Shown here: positions 7,144-10,532 of the stretch, in pieces
How positions within the stretch are numbered: the stretch's first letter is position 1
Layout: each line of letters begins with the position of its first letter
Source: DUZB01 sp964407525
GTDB lineage: Bacteria > Desulfobacterota > DSM-4660 > Desulfatiglandales > Desulfatiglandaceae
Assembly: GCA_964407525.1 (NCBI GenBank)
Contig: CAYOWC010000168.1
Coordinates: 1-10,532 of the forward strand
DNA length: 10,532 bases
Direction of reading: 5' to 3'
Program-made: the position numbers and the translations under genes
The notes under the pieces: model-generated
What the model saw: only the letters and a program-made list of their open reading frames with translations
Database searches by the model: none
What the model was told of the DNA's origin: nothing

Positions 7144-8289
7144 TTATACGTATATCCTGGGCACTCTCTTATTCACCGAGCAGACGATTTCATACGATAT
7201 GGTACCAATTTTCTCTGCCATTTCATTCGCAGACAGGTTCTCCCCGAATAGAATCACTTCCTCTCCCGGCCCAATGTTGTCTATGCCGGAAACGTCAGCC
7301 ATGCTCATGTCCATACAGATGCGGCCAATCACCTGGACCCGCCGGCCTTTGATCAACACCTCGCCATGTTCCGATAACAATCGGCTATAGCCATCCCCGT
7401 ATCCAACCGGCAGCGTTGCCACCGTGGTCTCTTTGTTCGTAACAAAAGTCCTTCCATAACCGATATCCGCGCCCGGAGGCAATTTCTTCACAAACGAGAC
7501 CCTTGTTCTTAGCGTCATTGCCGGCCTTAACTCCACATTGCAGCTGACCTCTCCGGAGGGATAGAGGCCATAAACTATGATACCGGGCCTAACAAGATCG
7601 TAGTACGATTCAGGAAGGTCTAAAACTGCAGCACTGTTAGCCATATGTTTCTTTGGGATTTGAAACCCCGTGAGTCCGATTTCTCGAATAACGCCATCAA
7701 AAACCTCGATCTGTTTTTTTGAAAAGGCCTTATCTGCATGATCCGCTGAAGAGAAATGGCTGAATATTCCCACCACATCCAGACTTCTGAATTGCCTGAT
7801 TTTTCGTAAAAAGGTCGGGACATCCCAGGGAAAAAGTCCAATACGGCCCATCCCCGTGTCCACCTTCACATGTACATTAACCCGGACAGAGGCCTTGCGG
7901 GCTTCCTGATCAAGGGCATCCGCAAGTTCAAGGGAGCACAAGGTTTGGTCTAAACGGGAACGAATTATCTTATAGGCTTCTTCGGGTTGAATGGGCCCCA
8001 AGACCAGGATGGGGGCATCAATTCCCGCTGACCTAAGCCTTTCCCCCTCTTCTGGAAGGGCAACTGCAAGGCTATCTGCCCCACTCTTGAGGGCTGCCAA
8101 GGAGACTTCGACCGAACCATGCCCATACCCGTCGGCCTTGACCACAGCCATAAGCTCTCACTTCCTTCCGACCTTCTTCCGTATCCCCGAAACATTATGG
8201 GCTACGGCGTCAAGATCGATGACGGCTGTTGTTGATCTCTCAACGCTGCGGCAATTTTCCGGATGGAATGAACCGGCTGTCATTGTCAT
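7144..8289 (-). CDS. alr: Alanine racemase interrupted by an in-frame TGA
   Basis: Alanine racemase, the PLP enzyme that interconverts L- and D-Ala. The reading frame from the ATG at 8283 (or 8289) gives the proper N-terminus TAVIDLDAVAHNV, then K, a TGA at 8158-8160, then ELMAVVKADGYGHG. Numbered from the 8283 ATG, the TGA is codon 42 and the PLP lysine is K49. The other catalytic features are intact: the tyrosine of GYGRTF (Y276), the R-I-C-M-D-M segment, and the ending G-T-I-S-Y-E-I-V-C-S-V-N-K-R-V-P-R. Without the TGA the protein would be about 379 residues, normal for the family. A restart at the ATG at 8151 would lack the first barrel strand and helix and is unlikely to fold. The upstream ATGs lack a clear ribosome binding site, so the start is uncertain. 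In a D-amino-acid catabolic setting the likely job is D-Ala to L-Ala rather than cell-wall supply. Whether the TGA is a nonsense mutation, a sequencing error or a recoded codon cannot be settled here. Confidence 0.82.
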
Positions 8290-8290
8290 C

Positions 8291-8584
8291 TTAAATTATG
8301 TAAACTAATTTATTATGTAACATTGTAAGCCTCTGAAACAGCGATATTCCTTTAAGCATTTTAGCTATCCTGCCCTCAACCAAAACACGTATCCCTGAAT
8401 ACCACAAAGATTGCCCCACATGCAAACAATGAGTTCTATTCTCGATATCAAGGATATGCTTATCACCTCTCTTTATGCAATCAGTAGCTCTATTCGTACC
8501 CTCGACCAGATTGAAAGGCACGCCCTTTTATATGGACCGCGTATACTGTTCGAAAAACAGGCTAGCATTTTTTGCACGTGATCC
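8291..8584 (-). other. Region between ald and alr, with a possible transaldolase-like remnant and a direct repeat
   Basis: This 294-base stretch holds no convincing gene. A minus-strand reading (8521 down to 8291) contains LHVGQSLWYSGIRV and EGRIAKMLKGI, which faintly resemble the N-terminal G-Q-S-(I/L)-W-(L/Y)-D-x-I motif of transaldolases; the T-S-N-P motif that should follow is absent, so at best it is a short relic. Next to the alr start, the 9-base word ATTATGTAA occurs twice on the plus strand (8295-8303 and 8312-8320), 17 bases apart in an AT-rich stretch that could hold the alr promoter or an operator. Confidence 0.25.
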
Positions 8585-8917
8585 TCAGCATAATGCCTTA
8601 TCAACACCCACGCAAACACACCCCACAGACCCTGCCAAAGCAGGATGCGTGATGACCCCTTTGCACGCGTTTATCCCAGATGCGAGGGCACGGTTCTCTC
8701 TGGTGGCTCGTACGATCCCTTTATTGGCGATATCCAAGACATAAGGGAAAGTTACATTTGTGAGGGCGAATGTCGATGTTCTCGGCACCGCACCAGGAAT
8801 GTTGGCCACACAATAATGTATGACCCCATCAACCAAAAAAGTCGGATTTTGATGGGTTGTGGGTCGACTCATCTCAAAGCATCCTCCTTGGTCGATGGCG
8901 ACGTCAACCACCACCGG
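8585..8917 (-). pseudogene. ald: Alanine dehydrogenase, C-terminal third only
   Basis: The 110 residues from about 8917 to the stop at 8585 match the end of NAD-dependent alanine dehydrogenase, which converts L-Ala to pyruvate, ammonia and NADH. The landmarks are V-V-D-V-A-I-D-Q-G-G, F-E-M-S-R-P-T-T-H, H-Y-C-V-A-N-I-P-G-A-V-P-R-T-S-T, and A-C-K-G-V-I-T near the end. Full enzymes have about 370 residues; the N-terminal substrate-binding lysine and histidine and most of the NAD domain are missing. The match ends sharply just upstream of VVDVAIDQGG, where a plus-strand transposase fragment begins. The only start in the fragment is a GTG inside the conserved region, so this is a truncated gene and not a short variant. 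The C-terminal tail SVGCVCVGVDKALC is slightly unusual but may be native. It lies upstream of alr on the same strand, so an intact copy would have supplied the Ala-to-pyruvate step. Confidence 0.88.
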
Positions 8918-8920
8918 GAA

Positions 8921-9256
8921 AAGTTTCTTTCCATGGATTTCGGTCTGAGGGAGTTCGCTTTAAAGGGCGCAAAAACGAGGCTTGCCCATTACAGGCGATT
9001 CGTCTACGAAAAGGGCGGGCTTGTGAAAGAAATGGAAGACAGATCTAAAGGGATTGATCTGAGTGTTGTGGACAGATTTCGCTGCCGGACCAGGTATTTC
9101 TCCGACAGCGGCATCATCGGTACAAAGGAGTTTGTTTCCCGGATTTACCTGGGCTTTAAGGGACATTTTTCATCAAGGCATGAGAAACGCCCAAAGCCCG
9201 TCCAAGGGTTGGATGGCATCTATTCCCTCAAACGACTTTCGGAAAACATTGCATAG
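8921..9256 (+). pseudogene. RAYT-type (REP-associated tyrosine) transposase, C-terminal fragment
   Basis: The plus-strand frame from about 8921 to the TAG at 9254-9256 encodes about 111 residues resembling the C-terminal half of Y1-like REP-associated transposases. It shows F-L-S-M-D-F-G-L-R-E-F-A, Y-R-R-F-V-Y-E, then C-R-T-R-Y-F-S-D-S-G-I-I-G-T-K-E-F-V and a closing R-P-K-P-V-Q-G-L-D-G-I-Y-S-L-K-R-L. The catalytic N-terminal half with the HUH motif and nucleophilic tyrosine is absent, because the frame runs into antisense ald sequence at about 8918. It is not functional. Just after the stop, AAAAGGGTCAAG (9258-9269) resembles the start of the REP-like left arm seen at 123 and 10028, as expected at the edge of such an element. 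Its opposite orientation relative to ald makes the junction tail to tail. Confidence 0.65.
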
Positions 9257-9300
9257 GAAAAGGGTCAAGCGATATGCCCCAGAAAAACCACTTCTGCTTA

Positions 9301-9353
9301 ATGTTATCATTTGTTATCTATTATGTTGACAACATGTTATAATATGTTATACG
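9301..9353 (+). promoter_or_regulatory. Promoter and phased operator of the toxin-antitoxin pair
   Basis: The word ATGTTAT or a near copy occurs at 9301, 9311 (TTGTTAT), 9323 (ATGTTGA), 9334 and 9344, that is every 10-12 bases, or about one helical turn. The central copy sits in a perfect palindrome ATGTTGACAACAT (9323-9335). TTGACA (9326-9331) with TATACG (9348-9353) at 16 bases gives a plausible sigma70 promoter, and the TATAAT at 9338-9343 is an alternative -10 with a weak -35. Either would start transcripts within about ten bases of the toxin ATG at 9360. The palindrome overlaps the -35, as expected for autorepression by the antitoxin's HTH domain. Confidence 0.6.
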
Positions 9354-9359
9354 TCCCTT

Positions 9360-9618
9360 ATGAATGAAATCATTTGGCATAACCGGGCACGTAAGCAGAT
9401 GAAAAAGATTCCCAAACGATACAGGGAGTCCATTCATCACTGTGTGGACCAACTGGTTACCTTCCCTCAAAGTGAACGCATTAATATTACAGAACTAAAA
9501 AATCACCAATATGGTTATCGCATTAAGGGTGGGGCGCTACCGGGTGCTATTCGACTATGCCAATGTCATTAAAATCATTAAAATTCAAGAGGTGAAAAAA
9601 AGAGATGAACGCACATAC
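9360..9618 (+). pseudogene. RelE/HigB-type toxin with a one-base frameshift
   Basis: The first frame reads MNEIIWHNRARKQMKKIPKR and continues to NHQYGYR (residue 54, codon ending at 9521). The family ending then appears in the next frame from 9523 as LRVGRYRVLFDY and IKIQEVKKRDERTY. Skipping one base near 9522 gives about 86 residues, the usual size of RelE-superfamily ribosome-dependent mRNA interferases, with the late basic residues (R in VGRYRVLF) and the R-D-E-R-T-Y ending in place. As written, the frame ends early at TAA 9570-9572 with a wrong C-terminus, so the toxin should be inactive. Oddly, the corrected frame has no stop until 9712-9714, well inside the antitoxin gene, so a second change or a long overlap must be assumed. 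There is no ribosome binding site before the ATG at 9360, which fits a leaderless message. Confidence 0.75.
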
Positions 9619-9955
9619 CGATCCACAAATCATTTCCCAAAATGGCAAACCTGCATTTGCTGTTATTCCGTGGAACGAATACCAAGCGTTGATCCGAGTC
9701 CACAACCAAATTGAATTGGATGAATCTGACGTCTGGTTTCCGAATGAGGTTGTGAAAGCAAATGTTCGAGGCGATAGCCTTATAAAGGCCTGGAGGGAAC
9801 ATTTCAAACTTACTCAAGCTGAATTGGCAGATAAAGCGGGAATGAAACAATCAGCTCTGGCAAGGCTGGAAACCAGCAGTGTCACTCCAAGAAAATCTAC
9901 TTTGACAAAATTGGCGGAAGCCATGGGAATTGGTGTCGAGCAATTAATAGAATGA
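9605..9955 (+). CDS. Xre-family antitoxin with a Phd-like N-terminal segment
   Basis: A 116-residue DNA-binding antitoxin, intact. Residues 7-30 (PQIISQNGKPAFAVIPWNEY and on) resemble the dimerising N-terminal strand-helix unit of Phd/YefM-type antitoxins, and residues 58-112 form a Cro/C1-type HTH with L69-T-Q-A-E-L-A-D-K-A-G-M and A84-L-A-R-L-E-T. It should bind the toxin and repress the promoter upstream of the pair. The gene overlaps the end of the toxin reading frame, the usual arrangement for toxin-first HigBA- or RelBE-like modules. The ATG at 9605 has AAGAG directly in front and GAGG about a dozen bases upstream, so the start is reasonable but not certain. With the toxin broken, it may persist as an orphan regulator or as an antidote to a related toxin elsewhere. 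Confidence 0.88.
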   Translation: MNAHTDPQIISQNGKPAFAVIPWNEYQALIRVHNQIELDESDVWFPNEVVKANVRGDSLIKAWREHFKLTQAELADKAGMKQSALARLETSSVTPRKSTLTKLAEAMGIGVEQLIE

Positions 9956-10027
9956 GGAAGACGGCATATCCAATCATGCGCATTTTTTATTTCCAACCGG
10001 GGATACACCTCTATCAACGTTAAAAAA

Positions 10028-10094
10028 GGGGTCAAGTCTGCCTTTGACTCTTAGCTCCAATTTCGGGAAACAGTAAGAGTCAACGGCAGACCCC
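10028..10094. repeat. REP-like palindromic repeat, copy 2
   Basis: The left arm (10028-10052) is identical over 25 bases to the left arm of copy 1 at 123-147, and both are preceded by an A-run. The loop is again 22 bases (10053-10074) but of different sequence. The right arm (10075-10094) begins AAGAGTCAACGGCAG and lacks five bases compared with copy 1. Both copies have the same orientation and lie 9.9 kb apart, outside the D-amino-acid genes. The rest of 9956-10183 shows no gene. Confidence 0.75.
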
Positions 10095-10161
10095 ATCACT
10101 TGGTGAGCCAACGACACAATGCCTAGCCAAGAAAGTCCAGTGGGTAGAATTCAGACCTGCG

Positions 10162-10177
10162 CCTTTCGTGAAAGGAG
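10162..10177 (+). promoter_or_regulatory. Ribosome binding site inside a small hairpin, aldo/keto reductase gene
   Basis: AAGGAG (10172-10177) lies six bases before the ATG at 10184. The sequence CCTTTCGTGAAAGG (10162-10175) is a perfect palindrome that can fold as a 5-bp stem with a CGTG tetraloop and would partly hide the ribosome binding site. The hairpin is short, so a real regulatory effect is only a possibility. Confidence 0.4.
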
Positions 10178-10183
10178 ATATCC

Positions 10184-10495
10184 ATGCTTTACAGAAGTGT
10201 CCCGAAAAACGGAGATAAACTCTCGATTCTCGGATATGGGTGTATGAGATTCCCCACAAGGATGAACGCCATCAATAAAGAACTGGCTGAACGACAGCTC
10301 TATTCTGCAATTGACAGCGGGGTAAATTATCTTGATACGGCAGCCCCGTATCACAATGGGAAAAGCGAACCTTTTTTGGGGAGTGTCCTGTCAAAAAACG
10401 GATACCGGGACAAAGTGAAGCTGGCCACTAAACTTCCCCACTGGTCTACCCGTTCCAAAGAGGAGATGGAAGAAGTAGGGTCACATCTTGATTAG
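10184..10495 (+). pseudogene. Aldo/keto reductase, N-terminal quarter only
   Basis: The 103 residues match the start of NAD(P)H-dependent aldo/keto reductases, of the kind that in anaerobes carry a C-terminal ferredoxin-like domain and total about 370-400 residues. Visible are I15-L-G-Y-G-C-M-R-F-P, D45-S-G-V-N-Y-L-D-T-A with the catalytic aspartate (D51), P-Y-H-N-G with the catalytic tyrosine (Y56), and L80-A-T-K-L-P with the catalytic lysine (K83). The match stops after K-E-E-M-E-E-V near 10475; the next strand with its H-G-L or I-H motif is missing and a TAG follows at 10493-10495. The start has a strong ribosome binding site. The truncation is real within the window and not due to its edge, since 37 non-matching bases follow the stop. 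The clean break and the following TGTACTAAGTTGACA suggest insertion of a mobile element that continues beyond the window. Confidence 0.75.
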
Positions 10496-10532
10496 TGTAC
10501 TAAGTTGACATTTTTTCGTACCGGTGATATAG

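Noticed and set aside
8645..8920. The 5' part of the long plus-strand frame that ends at 9256, read as a complete 203-residue protein
   Set aside because: The first 90 or so residues are antisense to the ald fragment. Only the part from about 8921 resembles a transposase.
9326..9343. TTGACA and TATAAT read as one sigma70 promoter
   Set aside because: They are only six bases apart, far short of the needed 16-18. They are more likely to belong to alternative or overlapping promoters.
123..10094. The two REP-like palindromes as ends of a composite transposon carrying the cluster
   Set aside because: They lie in the same orientation, there is no intact transposase between them, and no target duplication was seen. 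Independent insertions are simpler.
1..10532. CRISPR arrays and tRNA or rRNA genes
   Set aside because: No set of regularly spaced identical repeats of suitable length, and no cloverleaf or rRNA-like sequence was recognised on either strand.

Overview
This 10.5 kb window looks like an accessory region of an anaerobic Desulfobacterota-type (deltaproteobacterial) chromosome. That placement is an inference from the mixture seen here: a CGGC-domain protein, a TRAP transporter, remnants of REP-associated (RAYT-type) transposases with palindromic repeats, and a truncated ferredoxin-type aldo/keto reductase. Nothing in the window fixes the genus.

Layout. Bases 1-460 are a scar. The 3' part of an AMP-binding acyl-CoA synthetase gene runs into a REP-like palindrome (123-194), followed by a decayed transposase remnant and a strong terminator (414-446). 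A minus-strand CGGC-domain gene follows (463-909). Bases 1122-8289 hold a minus-strand gene cluster. Read in its own direction it contains alanine racemase (interrupted by an in-frame TGA), a D-threonine aldolase/D-serine dehydratase-type PLP enzyme, TRAP substrate-binding protein, TRAP small permease, TRAP large permease, and N-acyl-D-amino-acid deacylase. Upstream of alr on the same strand lies the 3' third of an alanine dehydrogenase gene. It is abruptly joined near base 8918 to an oppositely oriented transposase 3' fragment (8921-9256). A RelE-type toxin gene with a one-base frameshift and an intact Xre-type antitoxin follow (9360-9955), then a second REP-like palindrome (10028-10094) and a truncated aldo/keto reductase gene (10184-10495).

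How the genes fit together. The cluster reads as a D-amino-acid scavenging pathway. The TRAP system (DctPQM) would import an acidic or carboxylated compound such as an N-acyl-D-amino acid. The deacylase would release the free D-amino acid. Alr would convert D-Ala to L-Ala, Ald would deaminate L-Ala to pyruvate, and the fold-type III PLP enzyme would handle beta-hydroxy D-amino acids such as D-Ser or D-Thr. The substrate is inferred from gene company only. Two of the five catabolic steps are damaged at sequence level (alr by a TGA, ald by truncation), so the pathway may be decaying here, or the alr lesion may be a sequencing error or a recoded codon.

The REP-like palindromes and transposase remnants lie on both sides of the cluster and coincide with four broken genes (acyl-CoA synthetase, ald and two transposases). 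The toxin frameshift and the aldo/keto reductase truncation are separate lesions. This points to repeated insertion and rearrangement at the cluster's edges.
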